From the NCBI GenBank assembly GCA_038237925.1, contig JBBRYF010000021.1:1-32726 (forward strand): a DNA stretch of 32,726 nt, in the 5' to 3' direction. Shown piece by piece: positions 1 to 6,409 of this stretch (position 1 is the stretch's first letter; every line of letters starts with the position of its first letter). A program made the translations under genes and the position numbers. Source of the stretch: AC-32 sp038237925. GTDB taxonomy: Bacteria; Actinomycetota; Thermoleophilia; Gaiellales; Gaiellaceae. The notes beneath the pieces are model-generated. The model worked only from the letters and a program-made list of their open reading frames with translations. It did no database searches and was not told the origin of the DNA.

Positions 1-315
1 CAAGCCAGGGATCCCAGCCGCGTGATGTGCGATCGCGTGCAGCGTGAGCGTCGACTTGCCCGAGCCGCCAGGACCGCCGATGATCGCGAGACCGGCGGCC
101 GGGAGAAGCACATCGGCGCCGGCGCCGAGCAGCGCCGCTCGCTGCTCTATCTCCTGCTCGACGAAGTCCGTGCCTCGGAGGAACTGGAGCAGCGGCGCCT
201 GCGGCTCGATCGGCTCGGGATCGGGCGCAGCGCCCCATTCCCAGGTCTCCTCGCCCTCCCGCTCGAGCTCGAGCGGCGGCTCTTCTCCGTTCCACACTCG
301 CTCGTCGGTGCTCAC
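1..315 (-). CDS. P-loop ATPase of AAA/RepA-like type, N-terminal part only (runs off the left edge)
   Basis: Reading the minus strand from GTG at 315 gives 105 residues before the window ends, with no stop. The first ~60 residues are acidic and polar. Residues 75-89 then read GLAIIGGPGGSGKST, a textbook Walker A motif with Lys87 and Ser88. A hydrophobic strand just before a GGPGGSGKST loop is typical of RecA/RepA-like AAA ATPases coded by plasmids, phages and integrative elements, but the diagnostic Walker B and later motifs lie outside the window. The start was chosen because GTG overlaps the stop of the preceding 40-aa ORF as GTGA, which suggests translational coupling; no clear Shine-Dalgarno (SD) is seen. 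It could be a helicase-loader or replication-initiation ATPase. The ATP-binding call is firm and the role is inferred. Confidence 0.8.
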   Translation of the reverse strand, partial: MSTDERVWNGEEPPLELEREGEETWEWGAAPDPEPIEPQAPLLQFLRGTDFVEQEIEQRAALLGAGADVLLPAAGLAIIGGPGGSGKSTLTLHAIAHHAAGIPGL

Positions 316-434
316 GACGCGCGCCCCGCAGCGGTCCCGCCTCGCGGTCGCTGCGCGATCCTCGCCGCCTTGTCGATCGCCCATCGGCGTCGTACGATCG
401 GGACGCCCGTGGCCGACCCCGACGCCCGCTTCAT
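312..434 (-). CDS. 40-aa basic small protein, overlap-coupled on both sides
   Basis: The ORF begins with an ATG whose last bases form the TGA stop of the upstream coiled-coil gene (ATGA, 431-434). It ends with a TGA inside the GTG start of the downstream ATPase gene (GTGA, 312-315). The product is rich in Arg, Lys, Ala and Gly and contains the stretch VPIVRRRWAIDKAARIAQRP. No known domain is recognised. Exact 4-base overlaps at both ends are hard to explain by chance and are the main evidence that this short frame is translated. A nucleic-acid-binding or adaptor peptide would fit the charge, but that is only a guess. Confidence 0.55.
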   Translation of the reverse strand: MKRASGSATGVPIVRRRWAIDKAARIAQRPRGGTAAGRAS

Positions 435-811
435 GATTCGCCTCGCGCATCGTCGACTCGACGAGCTTCTGGCGGATCGAGGTCGAGCCCGGCAACCCGC
501 AACGCTAGTCCAGCGCCCTCCGCTACGTCTCCTCGAAGGCGTTCGCACTCATCCCGCAGATCCGCCGCCTCGGCCCGCGCGGCGCTGAGGTCCTGGCGGG
601 CCTGCTCGAGCTCGGCGGCGAGGCGGTCGTGGCTGGCGTACGACGCAGCGAGCTTGGCCTTCACGAGCTCGAGGGCGTCCATTGCGTCGCTGATGGCGCT
701 GTAGATCTTCGACCAGTCGCACGGTCGATCGCCGCGGAGCCATGGGTGTTCGTCGAGGGCGCCGAAAAGGCGATCGTAGGTGACGTCGAGAAAGTCGAGA
801 AAGGTTCTCAC
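431..811 (-). CDS. Small protein with C-terminal coiled coil, mobile-element cassette
   Basis: The product is 126 residues from GTG at 811. The N-terminal third (FLDFLDVTYDRLFGALDEHP) looks globular and helical, with a Trp-rich stretch (WLRGDRPCDWSKIYSAI). From about residue 45 the sequence becomes a long heptad-like helix rich in Ala, Glu, Leu and Arg, which reads as a coiled coil. The open frame extends further upstream, but that part has compositional bias and overlaps the HTH gene, so a start near 811 is preferred. Two more in-frame GTG codons lie just upstream, and none has an SD. The start codon sits at the foot of a perfect 13-bp inverted repeat. The stop overlaps the next ORF as ATGA. 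Function is unknown. Confidence 0.55.
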   Translation of the reverse strand: MRTFLDFLDVTYDRLFGALDEHPWLRGDRPCDWSKIYSAISDAMDALELVKAKLAASYASHDRLAAELEQARQDLSAARAEAADLRDECERLRGDVAEGAGLALRVAGLDLDPPEARRVDDARGES

Positions 812-845
812 GGCCACGGACACTGCCGCACCGTGTCCGTGGCCG
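811..845. repeat. Perfect 13-bp inverted repeat with 9-nt loop
   Basis: CGGCCACGGACAC (811-823) and GTGTCCGTGGCCG (833-845) are perfect reverse complements around a 9-nt loop. The repeat lies between the stop of the HTH gene and the GTG of the coiled-coil gene, whose first base is the last base of the arm. As RNA it would form a very stable hairpin directly over the start region. As DNA it could be an operator, an origin element or a recombination site. No T tract follows on either strand, so a standard intrinsic terminator is unlikely. Confidence 0.75.
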
Positions 846-848
846 TAC

Positions 849-882
849 GGTTTTCGGGACGCTCTAGGAGGGTTTTCGGGAC
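849..882. repeat. Two 12-bp direct repeats with 22-bp period (iteron-like)
   Basis: GGTTTTCGGGAC occurs at 849-860 and again at 871-882, so the copies lie on about the same face of the helix two turns apart. The second copy overlaps the last codons and stop of the HTH gene. The repeats sit right beside the 13-bp inverted repeat and upstream of the ATPase cassette. That layout resembles iterons or a tandem operator, but only two copies are present. Confidence 0.5.
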
Positions 883-1622
883 ACTGCAGCGTCGCTAAGG
901 ATGCGCTCGACCTGCCGCTTCGAGACGCGCACGATGCAAGCGATCCTTGCGTAGCTTGGTGGTCGTCCGTCCCGATCGTGCAGCCCGCGGAGCTTCCGAA
1001 CCTGCTGTGCCTGCTCGGCAGTGAAGCCACGAGGGCGTCCCCGCGGCGCCCCACCTGTCGCCGGACTCTTGTGGCCGCCGCGGCGGCCACCCCAGCGCTG
1101 GCGCGCTCGGCCATTCCATCGGGATGAGAACGGCCGATCCTCCCAAACCTCGAGCACGCGCGCCCTCAGCGTCGGCCAGATCTCGCGCTCGAAACGCTCG
1201 GCCTCCACTAGCGAGATCAGCCAGACGTACTCGCCCTCAATGAGGCGCTTCTCGGCCTCGATGTGATCGGCTAGGTGTCGCGTTAGCGTGTTCTCAGCGA
1301 CGCCGATCCTCGCCGCGAGGGCAGCGACAGTCGTCACCCCCTCCGCAGGACAGATCCGCTCGACCTCAGCATCGGCGCGCCCGTGCCGCGCGTCGGCGGC
1401 AGCGCGAGCTGCTTCACGATTGGCGGGGAAGCGTCGCGCGCAGAGCCTGTTGCAGAACTTTGCTCTCCCTCGCGTTACCTGCGACGCGTCCTGAGGCGTG
1501 AACCAGCCGCCACTGTCGTGCAGCGGACAGCGTGGATCCTCGTGGTTCAGGCACTGCCGCTTTTTCGGCACCGGATGCATGCGGCGACGGCCAACACGCT
1601 CGGAGATCCCGAGCGCCTTCAC
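864..1622 (-). CDS. Multi-HTH DNA-binding protein with Cys/His cluster; true N terminus lies upstream and lacks a normal start
   Basis: From GTG at 1622 the frame gives 252 residues. Near the N terminus a Cys/His-rich patch (CLNHEDPRCPLH, then CNRLC) looks zinc-binding. It is followed by a first HTH (TTVAALAARIGVAENTLTRH). The C terminus carries a second HTH (SYARIACIVRVSKRQVERIL) after an RGRPRGF linker of resolvase/Hin flavour. The same frame stays open upstream to about 1724 and encodes another clear HTH half (RELAELLGCSTGTIASD) running into the GTG, so the real protein is longer. No ATG, GTG or TTG was found in that upstream part, and the frame merges into the end of the PASTA gene. It may have lost its 5' end at an insertion junction. 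It is probably a mobile-element regulator. Confidence 0.55.
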   Translation of the reverse strand: MKALGISERVGRRRMHPVPKKRQCLNHEDPRCPLHDSGGWFTPQDASQVTRGRAKFCNRLCARRFPANREAARAAADARHGRADAEVERICPAEGVTTVAALAARIGVAENTLTRHLADHIEAEKRLIEGEYVWLISLVEAERFEREIWPTLRARVLEVWEDRPFSSRWNGRARQRWGGRRGGHKSPATGGAPRGRPRGFTAEQAQQVRKLRGLHDRDGRPPSYARIACIVRVSKRQVERILSDAAVSRKPS

Positions 1623-2664
1623 GTCCGAGGCGATCGTTCCTGTCGAGCAGCCGAGCAGCTCCGCAAGCTCGCGGATCCTGAGCTTGGGGTAGAGCTCGGC
1701 GACAACCTGCCGTCTCTCTTCGACTAACGAGGGTGGTCTCTCGCGCGCTTGAGCCGCCCCGTCGTCTATCGTCGGCCCTGAGGCCGGCGCTGACCTTCCC
1801 GGTCGTGCAGTGCCGGGCCGCGAGCTTCCGCTTTGCTTTTGGGAGTGACTTGCCGACGACCCTCGGCACGACGCACTTGACGACTAGAGGGGGCGGCGGC
1901 GGAGGAGGCGGAGGCGGAGGAGGTGGAGGCGGAGGAGGTGGCGGCGGAGGAGGCGGAGGCGGCGGAGGCGGAGGAGGTGGCGCTGTGAGAAGCTGGTAGT
2001 TCCAGGTCCCAGCGTCGGGTGCAAAGTCGTAGTAGGTGCTGGCTCCTTGCCAGTCCGCGCCGATTACGAAGTTGAAGCCGCTCGGGTTGCCGAGCTCGGT
2101 CTTGCTGATTCCCACTGTCGGGCCGTATGACCATGAGCCGACGAGAGAAGCCTGAGGAGTGGCGAAGTCCCAGGTCGACCCGTTCCACCGACCGAGCGCG
2201 ATCGAATTCGTGTCACCGTCAATCGTGATGGCGTAGTCGAACCCCGTGCTCCCGGTCGCTGGGTTCTGATCGGTGTCGAGGAAGATCCCGACGAACGTCC
2301 CGGGGACGAGGTACTGGAAGTTAAGGGTGTCGGCGCTCAGTCCGATCCCGCCACCGTCGTTACTCACAAGGGCGACTGTCGTGATGTCCGGAGCGAGACC
2401 GCCCTCATTGTCACCGGGCGCGTCGTAGTAGGTGGCGGAGTTCGCGAGCGGGCGGAGCAGATTGGCGACGCTGAGCTGCCGGCCGGCAGCCCGCAATGCG
2501 TCCTGTTTGAGCTGCGCCAACGTGGAAGGACCGAGTCCTGCTGATCCAGCGGTCTGCGCACCGAGGATGCCCGATGACGAGCCTGCGGCTGCGACGCCCG
2601 CGGCGAGGCCGGTCGTGACTACGGCAGCCGTTAGGCCGACTGCGAGGAAGAGTCTCTTGAGCAC
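1414..2664 (-). CDS. Secreted beta-sandwich/poly-proline/PASTA protein with disrupted C terminus
   Basis: GTG at 2664 has a G-rich SD-like stretch about 8 nt upstream. Residues 1-27 form a signal peptide (KR, hydrophobic core, AAA). A domain of about 180 residues follows with acidic turns such as GIFLDTDQNPATG, which looks like a beta-sandwich that might bind metal or sugar. Then come 31 consecutive prolines and the start of a PASTA-like domain (CVVPRVVGKSLPKAKRKL, ending near GKVS). From about position 1790 the reading frame no longer looks like PASTA; the remaining ~125 residues are Arg-rich and overlap the HTH gene in another frame. The natural protein probably had at least one complete PASTA domain. 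Cell-wall attachment is likely, and the function is unknown. Confidence 0.65.
   Translation of the reverse strand: MLKRLFLAVGLTAAVVTTGLAAGVAAAGSSSGILGAQTAGSAGLGPSTLAQLKQDALRAAGRQLSVANLLRPLANSATYYDAPGDNEGGLAPDITTVALVSNDGGGIGLSADTLNFQYLVPGTFVGIFLDTDQNPATGSTGFDYAITIDGDTNSIALGRWNGSTWDFATPQASLVGSWSYGPTVGISKTELGNPSGFNFVIGADWQGASTYYDFAPDAGTWNYQLLTAPPPPPPPPPPPPPPPPPPPPPPPPPPPPPPPLVVKCVVPRVVGKSLPKAKRKLAARHCTTGKVSAGLRADDRRRGGSSARETTLVSRRETAGCRRALPQAQDPRACGAARLLDRNDRLGREGARDLRACWPSPHASGAEKAAVPEPRGSTLSAARQWRLVHASGRVAGNARESKVLQQALRATLPRQS
1888..1980 (-). repeat. 93-bp (CCN)31 tract encoding 31 prolines
   Basis: Thirty-one successive CCN codons (CCT, CCC, CCG, CCA mixed) separate the secreted beta domain from the PASTA remnant. 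On the plus strand the tract is an uninterrupted purine/G-rich GGN microsatellite. It is a likely hotspot for slippage and for assembly error, but the frame is kept across it into a recognisable PASTA start. Confidence 0.9.
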
Positions 2665-2922
2665 GTCCTGCCCCCTATTTGTTCGACCGCAGGAGTGTTG
2701 ACCGTGGGCAGGGACTAGTCAATGGGCCAGGTGGCCCTGTTAAGGCTATTGCTGACCTAAGGGTTTTACCGCGATCGCCCTAGGACTTTCCCGCAGGCGG
2801 CGCTCGTTCAAGGTGCCCGGGCGGCGAAGCCGAACGCCGGCGGTGCTGCAGCGCAACCGGCCCGGCTCCCGGCCTACGCCTCTACCAGCGCCCGCAAGGC
2901 GTCTACTACAGGTCCCAAACGG
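2665..2922. other. Intergenic region upstream of the PASTA gene
   Basis: Apart from the shared upstream element at 2718-2737, I see no supportable gene here. ORFs in this stretch are short and have no SD. The tract from 2738 to about 2775 is the most AT-rich of the neighbourhood. Confidence 0.5.
2718..2737 (-). promoter_or_regulatory. Shared upstream element, copy A (palindrome plus TTGAC)
   Basis: On the minus strand the element reads GGGCCACCTGGCCCATTGAC. It holds a GGGCCA-N2-TGGCCC palindrome directly followed by TTGAC, a good -35 core. It lies about 53 bp before the PASTA-gene start, and AACACT lies 17 bp downstream of TTGACT as a weak -10. A 17/20-identical copy lies upstream of the Excalibur gene. 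Confidence 0.55.
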
Positions 2923-3168
2923 GTGGGGCCCGACGTCGAACCGTTCCCGGGAGGCGAAGCCGGGGGATTGCCCTCCCCGACGCGCGCACTCGCCAGCCTC
3001 GTCGGATGGCTCACGGTCGCTATCTTTGCCCTCGGCATCCTCGGGGGGCCACCCAAGCTTCGCGGGAGCCGAACCGCGGTTGGTTTAATTGTCTACGTCG
3101 CGTTGAGAGTCCTGCGCGGCATTCTGGACCCCCTGCTCGTCTGGCTCCTTACGCGTAACGCGGAGTAG
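2923..3168 (+). CDS. Possible small membrane protein
   Basis: The frame encodes up to 81 residues. Its last 60 contain two hydrophobic stretches (LASLVGWLTVAIFALGILGG and VGLIVYVALRVLRGILDPLL) separated by a short basic loop, as in a two-helix membrane protein. An in-frame TTG near 2968, preceded by GGAGG and GGGGG stretches, is an alternative start giving about 66 residues. Codon use is less GC-biased than in neighbouring genes (TTA, ATT, GTT, GGT present), and both neighbours lie on the other strand. No family is recognised. It could be a relic or chance ORF. Confidence 0.35.
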   Translation: MGPDVEPFPGGEAGGLPSPTRALASLVGWLTVAIFALGILGGPPKLRGSRTAVGLIVYVALRVLRGILDPLLVWLLTRNAE

Positions 3169-3185
3169 CCCTTGAGGATCTCGGC

Positions 3186-4022
3186 CTACGTCTCGCAGCC
3201 GATCCCGTCGTGGTCGCCGTCGAAGTGGAGCGGATGAGCACGGTGAAGTTCCTGTGCGGGACATCGGCGCAGTTGAGATCAGGCGGTGGCGGGGGAATGC
3301 AGACACCGGGATAGGAAGGAGCGCAGTTGCCGGGTGGCGGCGGCGGTGCTGCGGGAGGCGGTGGTGGGGGCGGGACAAGCGGGGGGCGGTGGCGGAGGAA
3401 CCTTCGGGACGCAGCCGATCGCCGTGAAGCTCAGAACCGGGTGGAGCTCAACCCCGTTCGGGGCGACTCCGCGCTGGCCGTGCTGGAAGTCGAAGAAGCC
3501 AACCCCGGTGATCGTCGCACTGCCGCTCAGGTTGGTGAAGCCCGAGCGCGACTGCACCCCGCAGAGACGCTCGAGGCTCGCCCGCGCCCGGTGGATGCGC
3601 GCGGCAGCGACCGATTGCTGCGTGCAGGCGAGCGAAGGAAATTCCGCGATCATTGTGTGCCCGGTTGTCGGGCTCGCAATGACAAGGTGAACGTCGCCGT
3701 CGGCCTCGATCTTCGCCGACACAAGCTGCGCGCGAACCCGGAAAGTCGTGCGCTCGATTCCGCCACGACGCACGGCAGTAAGCCGAACAGGCGCACGCTG
3801 TCGTCTCAACGTATCGATCGTCGAGCGCCGCGCCCGAAAAACGACGCGACGGGCCGCCGGGTCGGTCAAGGTCTTGACTGACCAGCGCTCGACGCCACAC
3901 GCGAGCCCTTTCGAGAAGTGCGCGGGCCGCGCCGGCGCCGGAGCTGCGACTCGAGCACCGACTGCGGCCGCCAGGACGAGCACGCCAACAAGCATTACTC
4001 GCCGGCTCGGCCGCCTCCCCAT
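3186..4022 (-). pseudogene. Secreted Excalibur-domain protein with two apparent frameshifts
   Basis: The uninterrupted frame runs from ATG at 4022 to a stop at 3279 (247 aa). It has a signal peptide (residues ~8-27) and a Cys-containing beta-rich domain with short motifs such as NLSGSATITGVGFFDF. A proline-rich linker follows, and there the frame is lost. Reading the next frame after a C6 run (about 3384-3389) restores a linker ending NCAPSYPGVCIPPPPPDL and the Excalibur start NCADVPHRNFTVL. A second shift, equal to one missing base after CTC near 3236, restores the calcium-binding loop HFDGDHDGIGCE and a TAG at 3186. The intact product would be an extracellular Ca-binding protein. Either the gene has decayed or the assembly carries two indels. 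The 4022 ATG has no SD; another ATG nine codons in is possible. Confidence 0.65.
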
Positions 4023-4052
4023 GCGTCGACGTTCGCACTCGGCAGGACAAAC

Positions 4053-4072
4053 GTCAATGGGCCGTGTGGCTC
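4053..4072 (-). promoter_or_regulatory. Shared upstream element, copy B
   Basis: On the minus strand it reads GAGCCACACGGCCCATTGAC, identical to copy A at 17 of 20 positions. A TCCTGCC-like stretch follows in both copies. It lies about 30 bp before the Excalibur-gene start, with TTGACG as a plausible -35. Its association with the only two clearly secreted genes in this stretch suggests common control. Confidence 0.55.
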
Positions 4073-4190
4073 ATCGCGAGTGGGGGCGCGACCTACCGTA
4101 CTGCCGCGAGGCTTTGCCCGGCTCCCTTAACCCTCTGCCCGTTGTTATCTTCGGGCTTGCCGTCCGGCTCCAGCGGAAGGAGGAGTGAGA

Positions 4191-4373
4191 TTGGCTGGGT
4201 TCCTTTTCAGGTTGGAGACGACGGAGGGCGCGAGGGCGGAGCCGCCGACGCTCGAGGCGGCGGTGCCGAACTGGAGGCCGGGCGACTCGATCTACCTCGG
4301 CAGCAGGACGCTGCGCGTCGTCGAGGTCCGAGACGACGACGCTGACCAGCCGCCGGTGCTCGTCGTCGAGTAG
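4191..4373 (+). CDS. Small 60-aa protein of unknown function
   Basis: The product begins AGFLFRLETTEG and ends DDDADQPPVLVVE, with a central beta-like stretch (GDSIYLGSRTLRVVEVRDDD). The TTG at 4191 was chosen because a strong SD (GGAAGGAGGAG, 4175-4185) ends at the right distance from it. The GTG at 4185 lies inside the SD and is too close. I recall similar short proteins as common in actinobacteria, but I know of no assigned function. No signal peptide or membrane helix is seen. It is followed by a 138-bp gap and a convergent glycosyltransferase gene. Confidence 0.75.
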   Translation: MAGFLFRLETTEGARAEPPTLEAAVPNWRPGDSIYLGSRTLRVVEVRDDDADQPPVLVVE

Positions 4374-4465
4374 AGGGCGCGCTGCCCGGTCACCAGAAGT
4401 CGCCAGGCGGCAACGTCGCTCTGATCCCGCTCCCGTCCGGCCCGCTACGAGGCTTCCGCCGGCTC

Positions 4466-4481
4466 GGACTCGGCCGAGTCC
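4466..4481. repeat. 16-bp perfect palindrome between convergent genes
   Basis: GGACTCGGCCGAGTCC is its own reverse complement. It lies between the convergent small protein gene and the GT4 gene. It may act as a bidirectional stem for transcript ends or as a protein site; no T tract follows. Confidence 0.5.
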
Positions 4482-4511
4482 TGCTCCGCGCCCGCTGTCT
4501 CTAGGCGGCTT

Positions 4512-5567
4512 CTATGCGTCGCGTCGCGCGCCTTCGCGATGCTCGGCGGCCGGCGATACCCCGTCGATCGCGGCTTCGATGACCGCCGACAGCCTGCCGA
4601 TGCTGCGATCTAGTGAGAACTTCTCGACGACGCGACGACGGCCCGCCGCGCCGAGCCTCGCTGCGAGTTCCGGATCCAGCGCGAGCTCCACCATCCGGGC
4701 CGCCATCGCGCGGGTGTCGTGCTCGTCTACGAGGAAGCCCGTCTCGCAATCCACGACAGCATCGCGGATGCCTTCGTGGCGCGTGGCGACGATTGGAAGT
4801 CCGCACGCCGCAGCTTCAAGGATGGCGACAGGCGTCCCCTCCCGGTCGCCGTCCGCAGCGACGACCGAGTGCTGCACGAACGCGCGCGCCTCACGCATGG
4901 CACGCCGCACGTCGTCATGCGGAAGACCGTCGTCGAAGCGAACCAGACTGTCGATGCCCAGTGACGCGACAAGGCGGCGACACTCGTCCAGATCCCGGCC
5001 ACCTCCGATCATGCGGAGCCGCGCGGAAGGATGTTCGCGGCAGACCTCGGCGAAGGCGGCGATCGTCAAGCCTTGCCCTTTCTTTTCGACGAACCGGCCC
5101 ACAGCGAGAAAGAGCGGCGGCTCGCGTGCCGGATCGCCGGGCACAAAGGCGGCCACATCGACGCCGCAGGGAATCGAGTGTGTTCGAGCCTCCGGCGCGC
5201 CCATCTCAATCAGCCGCTCGCGCATCGCGCGCGAGGGGGCAACGATTCCCGCCGCCTCGGCGAACAGCTCCGCGTACCCGTCGCGGTAAACCTCCAAAAT
5301 GTCCTTTCTGCTCGCGTCCGCCCCATGAAAGTGGACGATTAGCGGCAGCCCGAGACGGCGGCACGCGCGTATGGCCCCGACCCCGGCGGGCCCGTACTCC
5401 GCGAGAACCGCGTCGCACCCTGCTTGGCGGAATGCGCGCAAGTAGCGCGCTTCGTGCCAAACGCGCCTGTCTGAATCGCCTCGCCGAGCCCGATGCCACG
5501 CCCGGAACTTCCGCGCGAGGCGGGCAGGAGGGTTGCGAGGCGAGATCCACGCGCCGTCGAGGAACAA
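4512..5567 (-). CDS. Family 4 glycosyltransferase (GT-B fold), 5' end uncertain
   Basis: The protein carries GT4 hallmarks: IVAPSRAMRERL and IPCGVDVAAF in the middle, then the donor-site region LFLAVGRFVEKKGQ, and the E-x7-E motif in REGTPVAILEAAACGLPIV. A GT4 enzyme would move a sugar from a nucleotide donor to a lipid or glycan acceptor at the inner face of the membrane. The first usable start, TTG at 5567, cuts into conserved sequence. The frame stays open to 5732 and encodes a typical N-terminal lobe (RVCVVHLTRGIAPHSETFIR, then VVHGDGYQPLF) but has no ATG, GTG or TTG there, and a TAG closes it at 5733-5735. The gene may use a rare start such as ATC, carry a 5' mutation, or contain a sequencing error. 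Confidence 0.85.
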   Translation of the reverse strand: MFLDGAWISPRNPPARLARKFRAWHRARRGDSDRRVWHEARYLRAFRQAGCDAVLAEYGPAGVGAIRACRRLGLPLIVHFHGADASRKDILEVYRDGYAELFAEAAGIVAPSRAMRERLIEMGAPEARTHSIPCGVDVAAFVPGDPAREPPLFLAVGRFVEKKGQGLTIAAFAEVCREHPSARLRMIGGGRDLDECRRLVASLGIDSLVRFDDGLPHDDVRRAMREARAFVQHSVVAADGDREGTPVAILEAAACGLPIVATRHEGIRDAVVDCETGFLVDEHDTRAMAARMVELALDPELAARLGAAGRRRVVEKFSLDRSIGRLSAVIEAAIDGVSPAAEHREGARRDA

Positions 5568-5956
5568 CGGCTGGTAGCCGTCGCCGTGGACGACGCTTAC
5601 GTCGAACGGGAGGCGCTCGACGTGGGCGCGGATGAACGTCTCGGAATGTGGCGCTATGCCCCGGGTGAGGTGAACGACGCAGACGCGCCGCGACGCGCTC
5701 GGCGAGCGCCTGTCTGCTGGAGCTTCGACGATCTACCTTACCCTAGCCGGTCGGCCGCCGCCGCCCGCAAAGACCGGATGACGCCGCGCCTCAACCCCCC
5801 GGCGCTCTCGAGGCAGAAGGTCGATGATTCGCAGCTTACGACGGTCGTGACGCGGGGCGCGCTCCGATAGGCGCTGAGCACGGCAAGCAGTCGTGGCGGA
5901 GCCTTGTGCTGGCAAAACCGCTGGCAGACGGTTACCGCGTCGCCTACCGGAGCAAC

Positions 5957-5984
5957 GGAAAAGCCCCGTTTCCGGGGCTTTTCC
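5957..5984 (-). terminator. Hairpin terminator of the tRNA-Ala transcript
   Basis: Two perfect 12-bp arms (GGAAAAGCCCCG and CGGGGCTTTTCC) enclose a GAAA loop on the minus strand, 3 nt beyond the tRNA 3' end. The GAAA loop and the T-rich descending arm are typical of a strong terminator. The 5735-5956 stretch beyond it holds no supportable gene. Confidence 0.85.
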
Positions 5985-5987
5985 TTG

Positions 5988-6060
5988 TGGAGCGTACCGG
6001 GATCGAACCGGTGACCTCCGGCTTGCAAAGCCGGCGCTCTCCCAGCTGAGCTAACGCCCC
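5988..6060 (-). tRNA. tRNA-Ala (anticodon TGC)
   Basis: The 73-nt minus-strand sequence folds as a standard cloverleaf. The acceptor stem pairs GGGGCGT with ACGCTCC (one G-T pair). The D arm carries GCTC...GAGC with AGCTGGGA. The anticodon stem CCGGC/GCCGG surrounds the loop TTTGCAA, giving anticodon TGC, and the T arm is ACCGG-TTCGATC-CCGGT. The discriminator is A. CCA is not encoded, so it would be added after transcription. Confidence 0.95.
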
Positions 6061-6076
6061 GGGACCACGAAGTCTA
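6061..6076 (-). promoter_or_regulatory. -10 region of tRNA-Ala
   Basis: TAGACT (6076-6071) lies 10 nt before the mature 5' end of the tRNA. The same hexamer precedes the EamA and GT-PHP genes in this window. No clear -35 is seen. Confidence 0.5.
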
Positions 6077-6084
6077 GAGACGAA

Positions 6085-6114
6085 AGAAGCCGACGGGGCC
6101 AGCCGCCGGCTTCT
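6085..6114 (-). terminator. Intrinsic terminator ending the DUF4331-to-rhomboid gene run
   Basis: On the minus strand AGAAGCCGGCGG and CCGTCGGCTTCT pair (one G-U) around a CTGGCC loop, followed by TTCGTCTC. It lies 18 bp after the stop of the 80-aa helical protein gene and before the tRNA promoter, so it separates the two transcription units. Confidence 0.75.
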
Positions 6115-6132
6115 CCGTTACGGAAAGACCCC

Positions 6133-6375
6133 TTACGCTGCGCGAGCGAGCCGCTCTTCGTGCCGGGCCCGCTTGATGATCTCGTCGCGATCGCCGAAGC
6201 GCTGTTGCGCGCGAAGCGTGCGGTGCTCATCCCAGAGCATCGCGATGCGCTCCTCGAGCTCGTGCAGCTCCTCCGACATCGCCGCGTCGTGTCCTCCCGA
6301 AAGCAAGTGAAAGAGCTCCGACCGGCGTTCGGTGGCCTGGTCGAGCTCTGCGTGGATTTCATCGAGTGTTCTCAT
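6133..6375 (-). CDS. Small helical (coiled-coil) protein, unknown function
   Basis: The product has 80 residues starting MRTLDEIHAELDQATERRSE and ending RHEERLARAA. It is almost all charged helix with heptad-like spacing (ELHELEERIAMLWDEHRTLR) and has no signal peptide or membrane segment. A weak SD-like AGAAG precedes the ATG. It lies 34 bp after the 30-aa membrane peptide gene and is the last gene before the terminator at 6085, so it is probably co-transcribed with the rhomboid gene. It looks like a cytoplasmic dimer of two helices. No domain name can be given with confidence. Confidence 0.75.
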   Translation of the reverse strand: MRTLDEIHAELDQATERRSELFHLLSGGHDAAMSEELHELEERIAMLWDEHRTLRAQQRFGDRDEIIKRARHEERLARAA

Positions 6376-6409
6376 GCTTCTGAAAACGATTTTTCCGCGC
6401 GGCGCATTC

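Noticed and set aside
1840..2000. G-rich plus-strand repeat as a CRISPR or tandem-repeat locus
   Set aside because: It is the complement of proline codons in an open frame, with no spacer structure.
5735..5956. Possible integrase remnant or attachment site beside tRNA-Ala
   Set aside because: I could not find an integrase motif or a second copy of the tRNA 3' end in the window.
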